64,000 bases of DNA from Perca fluviatilis (Eukaryota > Chordata > Actinopteri > Perciformes > Percidae): positions 34,303,513-34,367,512 of the forward strand of contig NC_053122.1 of assembly GCF_010015445.1 (NCBI RefSeq), read 5' to 3'. Under the pieces are notes generated by a model. It was not told the origin of the DNA. It worked only from the letters and a program-made list of their open reading frames with translations, and searched no databases. The stretch's first letter is position 1, and each line of letters opens with the position of its first letter. The translations under genes were made by a program, and so were the position numbers. Shown here in pieces: positions 54,163-64,000 of this stretch.

Positions 54163-54342
54163 AAAATCCACTCTGGAATGTTTTGCAGCTGTACTTTTTT
54201 TTTTTCTTTTTTTTGCACTTCTACATAAACACAAAAACATAGAGTAAGCGTAGAGACTAGGAAAAGTGTGTCATGGAGTTCTAGTGTGCAGTCACTACGT
54301 TTAAGTGCCCACCATGTTTCACCATGACATATCTAAGTTCAT

Positions 54343-54600
54343 CTCAATTCAATTCAATTTGATTTATAGTGTCAAATCACAACAGGAGTTATCTCAGGGT
54401 ACTTTACAGAGAGAGTAGGGCTAGACCTACTTTATCATTTACAGGAGACCCAACAATTCCCCCCAAGAGCAAGCATTTGGTGCAACAGCAGCAAGGAAAA
54501 ACTTCCTTTTAACAGGCAGAACCTGACTCTTGGTGGGGGGCCTTCTGCCTCAACTGGTTGGGGAGGAGACCGATACAGAAATATGACTCATAATAATTAT
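54343..54600 (-). repeat. LINE-type 3' tail repeat, copy 2
   Basis: It begins with tandem AATTC units and TTTGATTTATAGTGTCAAAT, shared with the copy at 43438, and extends further (CAACAATTCCCCCCAAGAGC, GAACCTGACTCTTGGTGG). The orientation is that of a minus-strand 3' tail. The family is uncertain. Confidence 0.5.
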
Positions 54601-54661
54601 AGCAGTGGATATAATGGATGAAATGACATGGCAATTATAGTAACAGTAACATAATAGAACT

Positions 54662-55300
54662 TAGGGCTGGGCGATAAATCGATTTTATCGATTAACTCGA
54701 ATGTGTAGTCAACGTAGATTTGTTTAAATGAAAAATCGATTTTCTCCTTAACATCCGCCTACACTCCCCTCTGGGCTCCCGTAGCTCCGAACGGGCTCAT
54801 CCCTCCCCCCGCGCGTTTGCCATAGAGATATACAAACAACATGGCAGCGACAGGGACTAACGTTTCAGTAATCGTTTCATTACTTACTTATCCGTAATCT
54901 CCGCCGAAATGACCGGCAGCTCGCGGTGCTCTGTCCCCGGCTGACAGTCACCTATTCTCGGTAACTGAACCACCAGCTACAGTTGACCTGAAGGAGCATC
55001 ATGCGGGGCACCAGAGGCGGTGTTGAGGAATTCTTTTGCGGCTCAACACATCTACTAAATGCCGCTGATACAACCGAGCTGTGACGGAGGTCTGTAGCAG
55101 CCTAAACAACTTGCAATCGCCGCTCTGTAGCACGGAGCTCCGCTTCGACGTTTGTTTTTATCGCTACGAAGGAGCTTGCTACAGGTATGCTACATTCAAG
55201 AGACGATGGGATGTTAACGTACGTTACTCAGCAACAGGTGAAAATAGGGGCAAGGTTGCGCAATAACGTTAAAATGATTTGAACTTTTAGCGAGGAACGA
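54662..55300 (+). repeat. 5' end of a hAT-type element, truncated
   Basis: TTAGGGCTGGGCGATAAATC followed by GATTTTATCGATTAACTCG is a familiar hAT-MITE terminus. The expected inverted end was not found, so the right border is arbitrary. No TSD. Confidence 0.4.
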
Positions 55301-55499
55301 GAAGTGAATTACCACCTGTATGTGTGAAAACAGCTTTATCTCACGAATCAGTTTTGTTGTTGAATATATAGCCCCCCCCCCCAAAAAAAACAACCTTAAA
55401 CCAATTTATATTTCCACAAAATTGGCATGAATCATCATCTATCTCATGGTATTTCTCACATCCCTATCTTACTTCTTGTGTGTTCCTCTGTGTAAAGAT

Positions 55500-56120
55500 T
55501 GGGTTGATGCTAATTAGAAATAGTCAAGTGCCGATGTTCTCTGTGTTAACAGCCAACTGTGTGCCATATTAACACTTGGCTGTCCATTTACACCTGAAAC
55601 ATAAAGCACACATGTGTGACCCATCATCACATGTCATACTCTCCCAAACACATGCATTGACAGCCCCGAGTTTGTTCCAAATGTGGTAAATTATTAGCAA
55701 AATTGCTTTTAGGCATGAAATGCATTATCAAGTAATTACATTTGCATTTAAATGATCCAGTTAAAATACCTACACCTACAATAATTTGTAACGAAAGGAT
55801 TACGACTCTAAATAAAAGTCATAATTTCATGCCACTATGTCTTTTAAATGACAGATAAATCACTTATTCATTCAAATCTTTGTAAAAATCATTTAAGTTG
55901 TTGTATAAATGTTAAGATGAATTAACGGATTATAATTAACTGAAAAAGTCCCCGGCGTCCACGCACACGCCCTCCCATGTGTGGTCTGTTTTTGACCTCG
56001 TTAATGCAGACTCACACCCCTGCATGTGCACACAACACCACCGACCACCTCGGTGCACTGTTAGCCTATCAAATTGACTTGTCGTCACGAATCTCCCAGT
56101 AGCTGATGAATATTAGATGG
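55500..56120. promoter_or_regulatory. Candidate conserved non-coding block with octamer motif
   Basis: A repeat-free AT-rich stretch with an exact octamer ATTTGCAT at 55740-55747 overlapping TTTAAATGATCC, further TTAATTAAC-like cores and a GACCTCGTTAATGCAGAC motif. It resembles developmental enhancers in texture only. Confidence 0.2.
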
Positions 56121-56513
56121 GAACGGATAATACCTCGACAGAGGTGGCCTCCCCCCACCGAGGCAAGAGAGGCTGCACACTCAGCAGTGAAGCGCTGCCC
56201 GCTGAGACCTACAGTATGTGAATGTGCAATACAATCCATGCATGTGATAGGCTGTCAGTATGGACACACATGCAGTTGTGCATATGATGAATAATTGAAT
56301 ATGGAATGATTCAGCATATATTTGTCAGAGGACACCTTCTTTCTCGAGTTTGCCCATTTTCATAAGGCCACAATCTGTGATTCAGATATAAACAAATGGA
56401 TTGGAAGCGCCTATCAATCTCAAATTGATTGACACGTTTTCATTTAAAGTCTAACTCTAGAGCACAGCTCAAACTAATTTAACGCTTTCGGACCCTTTAA
56501 GAGATTTGATTAC

Positions 56514-56689
56514 GGGCGCCTGGGTAGCTCACCAGGTAGAGCAATAGATAGAGGTTCACTCCTTGACGCAGCGACCACAGGTTCGACTTCGCCCTGCGGC
56601 CCTATGCTGCATGTCATTCCCCCTCTCTCTCCCCCCTTTCATGTCTTCAGCTGTCCTATATAAAATAAAGGCCTAAAATGCCCTAAAAA
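56514..56689 (+). mobile_element. tRNA-derived SINE
   Basis: The head contains a pol III A box (TGGGTAGCTCACCAGGTAGA) and B box (GGTTCGACTTC at 56580-56590) at tRNA-like spacing. A CT-rich body (CATTCCCCCTCTCTCTCCCC) and an A-rich tail with AATAAAGGCCTAAAATGCCC follow. The missing cloverleaf stems and the long unrelated 3' body rule out a functional tRNA. Confidence 0.8.
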
Positions 56690-58466
56690 TAGTCACACAA
56701 AAAAAAATTTAACTTGCTTAAACAAGCCCATATTTTGAAATAATGAAACACACAAAATGCTGATTTGTCATTTGTTACACAAACACTTCAATAATGTATG
56801 TACTGTATATAGTCAAAAGAATGAGTGATTGGGCCTTTAAGAGAAGAGTTAAAGATTGAGGTTGCTTTGACAATGTTCCCATTTCGTCAAGTCTGTCCTT
56901 TTTTATTTTAGAAAGTGACTAAAGCTCTTGCTGGAGATTTGAATAAGCATAAGCGGTGGAGAGAAAACATGGATTGAAACAGAATCCACATGCACTGCAT
57001 TCATTTATTCAACACAGGATCGTTCAATTTTGATTTGTTGATGCTTTTAATTTATATCAAGATCAGAAAGAACTAGACTTGAGGAATTGATGCCAACTCA
57101 TTACAAGACCGTTTCATTATATATGACTGACATGCTCTGCCTAGCCATGTATGATACAACCCCCCCCCCGTTATCCACCTACACCCAGGGATAATGCAGG
57201 AAGTACCATACACATGAACACACCACATACAGTAGTTGGTCAAATCCGATTCACATGAAAATCAGGCAGCATGACTTGTGAACTCACATTTTTAATATCT
57301 TCTGAGCGGTTATGAATTCCTATTAAAAAAGGAGTTTGACAGTTTTCTTATTCAATTTCTTCCCGATAAGCTTAGCATTAACACTGGAAACAGGGGAAAT
57401 CTGCTAGCCTTGCTCTGTCTAAAAGGTAGCTTAAAGACTCCAGGAAGTACTAATAGTAATAGTTTGGCACATGACCGCTGGTAAAGTTACAAGTTTTTGT
57501 TTTTACACTTCAGTTTTTGTACGGAATAAACAAAAAAAGACATCAAGCGTTAACTGGTTTGCTTTAAATGTGCTCATAGGCATGCTGTATTACCTTTGGA
57601 AAGAGCCACGCTAGATGTTAGGTTCCTACCTACTGTTATAGGCAAGACCATAAAGTGTGACATCACTGAGCGATCTTTATTCAAGCTGCTCCACACACTG
57701 CCGGGGAAACACCCTTGTGGTTACATGGTGTGTTTGTTCTGTGTCTGCTTACTCCTCTTGTTGTCTGCCTATTGGGAGCTGTAGCACACTTGGTAAAACT
57801 GCTAGACTTCGGTTTGTTCCTATATTCAAAGTCAAACACATTTTGCATCTGATTCAAGAAGGTTTCTGTTTTATTGGCTTAGATGATTTTTTTTGTTGGC
57901 TGAGCTTCCTTTTATGGTCCATTTTCTGTTATAAATCTTTAATGTCCTTTCTTAAATCGGGGAATACATTTCTACTACACAGGTACTTTTTCATTGATAT
58001 ACGGTACATGAAAGCAGTCGAAATAATAAGTACCCAAACCCTAAAAAAAAATAAGAAACTATGCATTTTGCCTATCCTCATTTCGTTAATGCCAGTACCC
58101 CTCCAGTGTATTCTCAGTAACGTGACAACCTGCAAGAAACAGGTTGCTTATAAATCACTAAAATAGTAGTGACAGCACCGTTTAAGCTTAGTTATTAAGG
58201 TCGTTAGCATCGTGGCTAAAACTAGTGTTACTTTACGACAAATCGTTTCAGCTGTGCTTTCTAACATGAGGTCATTGAGCTAACCGAGCACCGTTACAGC
58301 AGAGCCACTTCACTATACTTGTCAGATAATGTTTCATTACAGAGTTCTGAATGAATGTAAACAAAGTTGCATGCCAGAAATGCAACGCGCCCTGACGTAG
58401 GTCCCCTTCAAGGCCAGGCTGATGTTGGAAGTCCCTCTAGTGGACAGAATGTGTAACAACAACCAC
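56690..58466. other. 5' flank, no gene recognised
   Basis: Contains a fragment (57360-57445: AAGCTTAGCATTAACACTGG, CTCTGTCTAAAAGGTAGC) of the same MITE family as 7869-8256. The 510-bp open frame at 57657-58166 has no recognisable domain. Confidence 0.5.
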
Positions 58467-58574
58467 ATGCTTATTAGAGGTGGCACGGTTCACAAAACCT
58501 ACGGTTTGGTCCGAATCACAGTTTTAGGGTCATGGTTTTTGGTTCTGTACGGTTCTTGTTATTTTTTCTTTTAA

Positions 58575-59274
58575 AGTGCCCATATTATGAAAAAATCACT
58601 TTTTCTGGGATTTGGGGTGTTCTTTTGTGTCTCTGGTGCTTCCACAAACATACAAACTTTGAAAAAAATCCATCCATGCTGTTTTGAGTGAGATACAGTT
58701 TATGAATGTGTCCTGCCTTCAGTCTCCTGGTGAGCTGTTCAAAATCGGCTCGGACTGTGACGTCACAATCCCAAATGAGCTGGCTAACCGCAACCGTTAG
58801 CTCGTAGCGTTAGCGTTAGCATGCTAACGCTAATGCTAACACTAGCATGGTACCTCGTTCTCAATAGCAAAGCACTGCTACAACACACACAAGTTCACCA
58901 TAATCTACAAAAGAACTACTTCCATGTGCGCCCTCATTTAGAAGTCTCCCAGCTAATCCTGCCTTGTAACTGACTGAAGTTGGAGAAACAGCCTGTCTTT
59001 TACTTCTATGGAGCTAGCTAGCTGACATGCTCTACATCTGAGCTACTGAGCATGTGCGAGTGCAATCAAAGATAGTACAGAAGAAGAAGATGAAAAGAGG
59101 TCTCACTCTGTAGCTAAAACAGAAACCAGGTGAAAAGAGGATCTGCAGCAGTGAGAGAGAGCTGTGCAGTACAACAAAAATATGGTGTTTTTTGAAAATT
59201 AAACCATGTAAACCTATTCTGGTACAACCTTAAAATACAATTATAAACCTGAAAATGAGCAGAATATGGGCGCT
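58575..59274. mobile_element. TTAA-flanked MITE nested in the outer hAT-like element
   Basis: The ends AGTGCCCATATTATG and CAGAATATGGGCGCT are inverted with two mismatches and flanked by TTAA (58571-58574 and 59275-59278). A central palindrome GCGTTAGCATGCTAACGC lies near 58811-58828. The interior is non-coding. The AGTG terminus and TTAA target resemble the element at 27067, suggesting one superfamily. Confidence 0.85.
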
Positions 59275-60219
59275 TTAATCTTTAAACACTCCAGAAATAT
59301 ACTTCAGCATATGATATTTAGCTTCATTATCCACAATGTAGGATACAGTATTACACATTTTTATCATGCACAAACTGAATTTGACTTGACTCTAAGCACA
59401 TTATTTCTCTGAGGAAAGCTAGGTGAGATTTTTATACAGCAAGGAGGGAAGACATTGATGATTTCAACAAGCTTTTCATTTATTTGGCAAAAAAGGGAGA
59501 ATGTGTATTGCCATCTACAGGAACTTATGTGCCTTTTTAGCACATAAAGATTGAAATATTACAGAATATCAATTGAAATAAATTGCATTTATCAAACTGC
59601 CAACTTCAGTGTAGCTCTTACAAAAATTGTATCCTTTAAAAGAAAAAGAGAGGAACTCTTAAAGCTCCGTATTTTGACTAAGTCAGAATACGTTAAACAT
59701 TAAAAAAGTTGCAATTTTGTTTTTTTGTATAGTTGTATTATATAAAGGGGAGAATTAAACTACTCTAGGCTGAGTTTTCCTAGTAACATTACCAAAAAGG
59801 CTCAGGATGCTGCAAATGTTGGTAGAATATGAAAATGGCTGGTGGATTTAAGACAAAAAATAATAATTTATTGAATGAATCAAATTTGTTGTCTGTCAGT
59901 GGCTTGTTGATCTTTACATTGTTAGTTAATTTCATATCCTGGCCTGGGCTTGGACACACATTCATACGGTTTGATAAAGTGACGTTACCTATTGGACTTT
60001 AACTTATCGTAGCACTTACAATAATGAGCGTAGCTGTCCTCAATTTAGGTCATTGGGTCGTCTCATCTCCGGTTTTTCCCGCATCCACCGTGTATGTGTG
60101 TGTGTGTGTGCGCGTCAGTCGCAGGGGGAACTGAGCAGCCCCGCCCGCTGCAGAGAGCCGACAGGGTTGAAACAGCAGCCGCTTCAGCGGCTTTAGAGTG
60201 AAAAAAATGCAGCGTACAT

Positions 60220-60578
60220 TAGGGTTGGAATCGGACCGGATTAGAACGCAAATTTCGGTTCCATTTAATGTGTCGACTGAAATATTTTCCCTCTGTCCCT
60301 CCGAAACGGACGTAAAAATATCACACTTTCTCTGTAGTCTACAGTTAGTTAGCTACCGTAAATGTAGGCTACTTTTAAAATGCCATATTTTCCCTCTGGG
60401 CTCACCAAAACAGACGTAAAAGCTGTTAACCATTCACTGCACGTGATCGCTAGTAAACATATTACATCTTTTGATGTCATTTTTCAGTTTTTCAAGAATC
60501 GGTTTAGGAATCGGAATCGTTTTAAAACGTACCAGTTCGCCATCGGAATCGTAAAAATCCAAACGATACCCAACCCTA
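60220..60578. mobile_element. hAT-like MITE nested in the outer element
   Basis: The left end TAGGGTTGGAATCGGACC and right end AACGATACCCAACCCTA are inverted. They are flanked by the perfect 8-bp TSD GCGTACAT (60212-60219 and 60579-60586). The interior repeats TTTCCCTCTG and ACGTAAAA motifs (60288/60389 and 60312/60415). No coding capacity. Confidence 0.9.
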
Positions 60579-60831
60579 GCGTACATTGATGTTAAAATGT
60601 ATACAGGTTGGCAGGACGGTCTAAAATGTCTTTCGCTGTACGTTTTGTTGGTAACTTGTCCACACCGCTTCTTTCGTGCGAAAGGGAAACACACTGTCTG
60701 AGGTCACATACGGGCCTGAGGCTACATTGCGCATGCGTCGAACCGTGCGACCCACACACGCTCCGAACCAAGACAAGCGGACCGAACGGTTTGGATGTTT
60801 TTTCATGAACCGTGCCACCCCTAATGCTTAT

Positions 60832-61604
60832 AGTGGCATTGACAATGTATATGCCCGACTAGTGTAGCACATTAATAACAGGCTACATGTGAGCATTAAA
60901 TACTTGAATATTATTCAAATATAAAAAAAAAAAATGAAATTCGAATGGTATTATAGAAGAATGACAGTTCTAGTTCTTATCAACATGAGACAAATAGGCT
61001 TGCTTTATGCAAATGTTTATTATTATTATTATTGCAACAACCCAAAACAATGACAAATACGATCTATAATATTTTCCAGAATAACCTCAAAAGGTACTGT
61101 AGGTTAAAAAAATATATAAGCTGAAAGCATAATATAGCAAACTCAAGCCCATCAAGCACCAACAGATGGGCACATTGCCTCTCCCCTATCTTCATAACAG
61201 TCAAAGCAAGTTCCCACTGTGAAAAATATGCCAAATTAATGTGCTGTGACCCCGAGGTAACTGATACCGAGAGAAACCTCCAGTGAGCGCAGCGCGGTGC
61301 TGCAGCACTTCCCGATTTCCCAAACTACGGATCGGTGCGAGGGACCAACTTACAGAAAGGAATTTAAGTTAACTCGTTGTTCACTTTGACAGCCCTATTT
61401 GAAATAAATCACAGCAGATTTGTACTACAGTAGTACTAGAGAACTCATAACCCCATCTTCTGCAAACTTCCAGCTTTGTTGCTCCGTAATAGTCCTACTG
61501 TACCCCTTAATAGGTACCCAGTAATTAAAAATACTCACAATATAATTTCTCTTTAAATTCCTTCCAAATGCCAGATTATTGTTCAGTAGGTCATATTGTA
61601 CCCC
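60832..61604. other. 5' flank, no gene recognised
   Basis: AT-rich sequence with (TTA)n at 61018-61033 and A-runs. Nothing else was identified. Confidence 0.5.
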
Positions 61605-62180
61605 TTAATTTCATCACGACTTGATTATTGTAACTCCATTTTCACTTGTCTTAGCAAGTCATCCCAGGACCGTTTGCAACTAGTGCAAAATTCGGCTGCA
61701 AGGCTGTTGACCAGGTCTAACAGAATGTCACACATCACTCCTGTGTTATCCATGTTACATTGGCTTCCAATAAAGTTCAGGATCCAATTTAAGGTTCTAG
61801 TTCTTACATATAAAGCATTGCATGGTCAGGCGCCTGTTTATATCTCTGACCTGCTCCAGCATCGTTTAAAGACTAAAGGTGACGGTTCTTTCGAAGTGGT
61901 AGCTCCGACTTTGTGGAACGCTCTTCCTGTTAACCTACGTTCTGCAATCTCGGTTGACGCTTTCAGAAAGCATCTGAAAACATACTTGTTTCAACTGGCT
62001 TTTGTCTCATTTTTGTTATTTTGGGTTTTATTCTTTTAATCCTCACTCAAACTGCATTTCTTGTTGCTTGTTTATTTTCTGTTTTGGATTTTAATGTTTT
62101 TTAATCAAATGTCTTTTGTGTGAAGCACTTTGTGACTCTGTCTGTGAAAGGTGCTATATCAAATAAATTACTTACTTACT
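61605..62180 (+). mobile_element. 5'-truncated L2-type LINE (reverse transcriptase C-terminus and 3' tail)
   Basis: The open frame ending at 62039 contains the motifs SSRLDYCNSIF, QDRLQLVQNSAARLLTR, HWLPIKFRIQFKVLVLTYKA, LHGQAPVYISDLL and APTLWNALPVNLRS, the C-terminal end of L2/Maui-clade LINE ORF2. About 20 codons present in the family between the YISDLL and RLKTKG motifs are missing, apparently an in-frame deletion. The 3'UTR ends GTGAAGCACTTTGTGAC ... AAATAAATTACTTACTTACT, a typical L2 tail with short tandem units. The copy is dead by 5' truncation. No TSD was identified. Confidence 0.9.
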
Positions 62181-64000
62181 AATAATAGAATAGGTACCTG
62201 TAAATTTAAAAAAAATTATCTACAATTATAAATTCCAAAGTTCCCAACTAGGGTTACATTGTGGGCCATATTCTAAAGTGTTACCCAGTGGGGACCAGTA
62301 CAGACAGTGCTCATCTTAAAAATGCTGTATTTAACAAATGGTTTATGTAACTTCAGGACAAAAAAAAAAAAAAAAATCCATCTAACAACTAACTGTAACA
62401 CACATCTGTAACATTGCCTCTCAAGGAAGGGGTTTACCACACGTTCATTTTAAACTTTATTCATATTCAAATGCATCAGTGACACAGTAGATCTCCCCTA
62501 TTCAAAAGACAGTCAGGCCTCAATTGTAAATAGAAAAGATTGGCGCAACCTAATTAACATATCGAAGGATCTATCCCAACAGATGGCCTTGGATTATATT
62601 CAAGGCTTGGCTCAAGTTAGTGCGATGGAAATGTCTGACACAGGAACTGCCTCTCTGTGTGCTCATGGCTACTAGATACATGTTGTAATCATGAATAAGC
62701 ACTTACCTGATCTCCAGGAAAGGCTTTCTTTGGACACCCTCCAGTAGAGGCAAGCTAACAGTTAATTTTTATTAGGTTAGTATTCAGTTACAAAGAATTA
62801 TTTAAAACTGAATTATTTGGTCTCCAGTGACATATTTAGAATTTTTGGCCACAGCCAAGTCTTTGCCAAAAATTCTAAATATGTTGATACAATCCAGACA
62901 TTTAGAATTACTCCATGCCTGTGTAATGAATCAGTGTTATCCTACCCTAATGACGGCTATGGCTGAGCAACCAGCCAGGTGCATTACCAGCCTAAATCCT
63001 GTAAAGCCTTAAAGCTGGTGATAGGGCCACCAGTGGGTCAGTGGTACAGTAGCTGCCGGAAAATGCATTAGCTGATAAGATGGACTACCCTGTGTAATAG
63101 TACTAAAACAGTATAGCTAACAAGCAAGTCACCCGTCACTTTGAGGGGTTACATTAACATAAGGGCCCGAACCTGAGAGCAAATGTGATAAAGTCCCAGT
63201 TTAAACAGCTTCACTGCTGCGGAATGATGAGGACGATGAAACCATTGTCTTATTTCTGCATATCACGACAATGAAGTTTCAATAAACTGAAAAATGTAAT
63301 CAATTACTCATATTTCTCATTGAAAAACGTATTACATTACAAATTACACGCAAAAGTAATTAGTTACATTACTAGTTTACTTTTGTCACTCAACACATCT
63401 CTGTAAAAGATGCATTCAAACCACTCCAAAGTTGCAACCACACATCACAACTTCAGTTTTTTATTTCTATACATTTCTATTTGTAGAAATAGAAAACATG
63501 CAACGTAACAGACAAGGCAGCAGTTACCAAAACTAGAGCTAGGGTCTGTATCCTTATATAAAAAGGCTGAAGTGGTCTGCTTGATTTGTCATATCATCAT
63601 ATCATCATTTTTTGTGACAGTCTCCAATAGAGAAGCTGATCTGTTGTTCCAGCAGCTTGCTGGGAGACTGAGACTGGGTGGGTAGTACATTTTTGCCTTG
63701 GCATTACTCTTTGTGCTGGAGATCCAAGCTTTGTGTCACGTTGCATGTCTCTGAGATTTAGGAGGTTTAGAAAAACATCAGTTCTGTCTCTGTGAGACTT
63801 CTCCATGAGTTGTTCAGCGCTGCGGAAAGTCCTTTAAGCGCACCGCACCAAATTTGGTTTTCAATTTAACACTTTCAAATTTCTTTAAATATCTATCAGT
63901 TAGTTTTCGAAATCCACAAAACTACTCTTCGCATCGGCATGAATTGGATCCACCGCACAGCACTTATTTAAAAAGAAAATCTGTTACTTTTATTACTTAA
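62181..64000. other. Right end of the window, no gene recognised
   Basis: Contains the perfect hairpin at 62831-62883, a poly-A run at 62360-62376, and repeat-like AAAGTAATTAGTTACATTAC at 63352-63371, which resembles part of a common fish DNA repeat. No exon was recognised. Confidence 0.5.
62831..62883. other. Perfect 19-bp inverted repeat (hairpin)
   Basis: CATATTTAGAATTTTTGGC (62831-62849) and its exact reverse complement GCCAAAAATTCTAAATATG (62865-62883) are separated by a 15-nt loop. One outer A:T pair and two wobble pairs extend the stem. It could be a cruciform, a small inverted duplication or, less likely, a microRNA-like precursor. Confidence 0.6.

Larger units (their letters stand above)
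58475..60823. mobile_element. Outer hAT-like element carrying two nested elements
   Basis: The termini TAGAGGTGGCACGGTTCA and TGAACCGTGCCACCCCTA are inverted with one mismatch. They are flanked by the perfect 8-bp TSD ATGCTTAT (58467-58474 and 60824-60831). Within its 2,349 bp lie a TTAA element (58575-59274) and a second hAT-like MITE (60220-60578), each with its own TSD. Subtracting these leaves about 1.28 kb with no transposase frame. Confidence 0.88.

Noticed and set aside
56514..56600. tRNA gene suggested by A and B box motifs
   Set aside because: The flanking acceptor stem does not form and a SINE body and tail follow, so this is a tRNA-derived SINE.
57657..58166. 169-codon open frame in the 5' flank
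   Set aside because: No domain, splice signal or family similarity is recognisable; the composition is typical of AT-rich non-coding DNA.
61596..62039. Host gene suggested by a 147-codon open frame
   Set aside because: The motifs are those of the L2 LINE ORF2 C-terminus, followed by its typical 3' tail.

Overview
The window is vertebrate genomic DNA, almost certainly from a ray-finned fish and probably a percomorph teleost. The evidence is split exons with consensus splice sites, very dense (CA)n/(GT)n microsatellites, and many short terminal-inverted-repeat (MITE-like) DNA elements whose sequences resemble families I know from percomorph genomes. There is no sign of prokaryotic gene organisation.

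One protein-coding gene is well supported. It lies on the minus strand and encodes a small-conductance calcium-activated potassium channel, best matched to kcnn2 (SK2). Four coding exons can be read: exon 1 (36966-35665, a long Gln/Pro-rich N-terminus of the SK2-L type), exon 2 (14109-13636, conserved N-terminal region and S1), exon 3 (10922-10827, S2) and exon 4 (9868-9450, S3 to S5). Junctions 1/2, 2/3 and 3/4 are all phase 0. Exon 4 ends in phase 2, so the pore, S6 and calmodulin-binding exons must lie beyond position 1. The readable part encodes 763 residues. Introns are 21,555 bp, 2,713 bp and 958 bp; positions 1-9449 are the partial next intron.

Positions 37219-64000 are the 5' flank. 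I see no second host gene there. A possible untranslated first exon with a perfect GTAAGT donor ends at 45004, and a GC-rich stretch with CCAAT and MEF2-like motifs lies around 45.5-46.6 kb. Both are hypotheses.

The rest is intronic or intergenic DNA filled with transposable-element copies. Many can be bounded to the base by target-site duplications (TSDs): a 9-bp TSD element at 404-993, a TTAA-flanked fold-back element at 27067-27880 that splits a 43-bp tandem array, a Tc1/mariner-like fold-back at 32414-33178, hAT-like elements at 26241, 42509, 48423 and 51585, and a nested hAT-like element at 58475-60823 with two further elements inside it. A 5'-truncated L2-type LINE lies at 61605-62180 and a tRNA-derived SINE at 56514-56689. 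I found no novel multi-gene system. The most useful observations are the precise kcnn2 gene model, its unusual residues, and the nested insertions that give a relative order of events.
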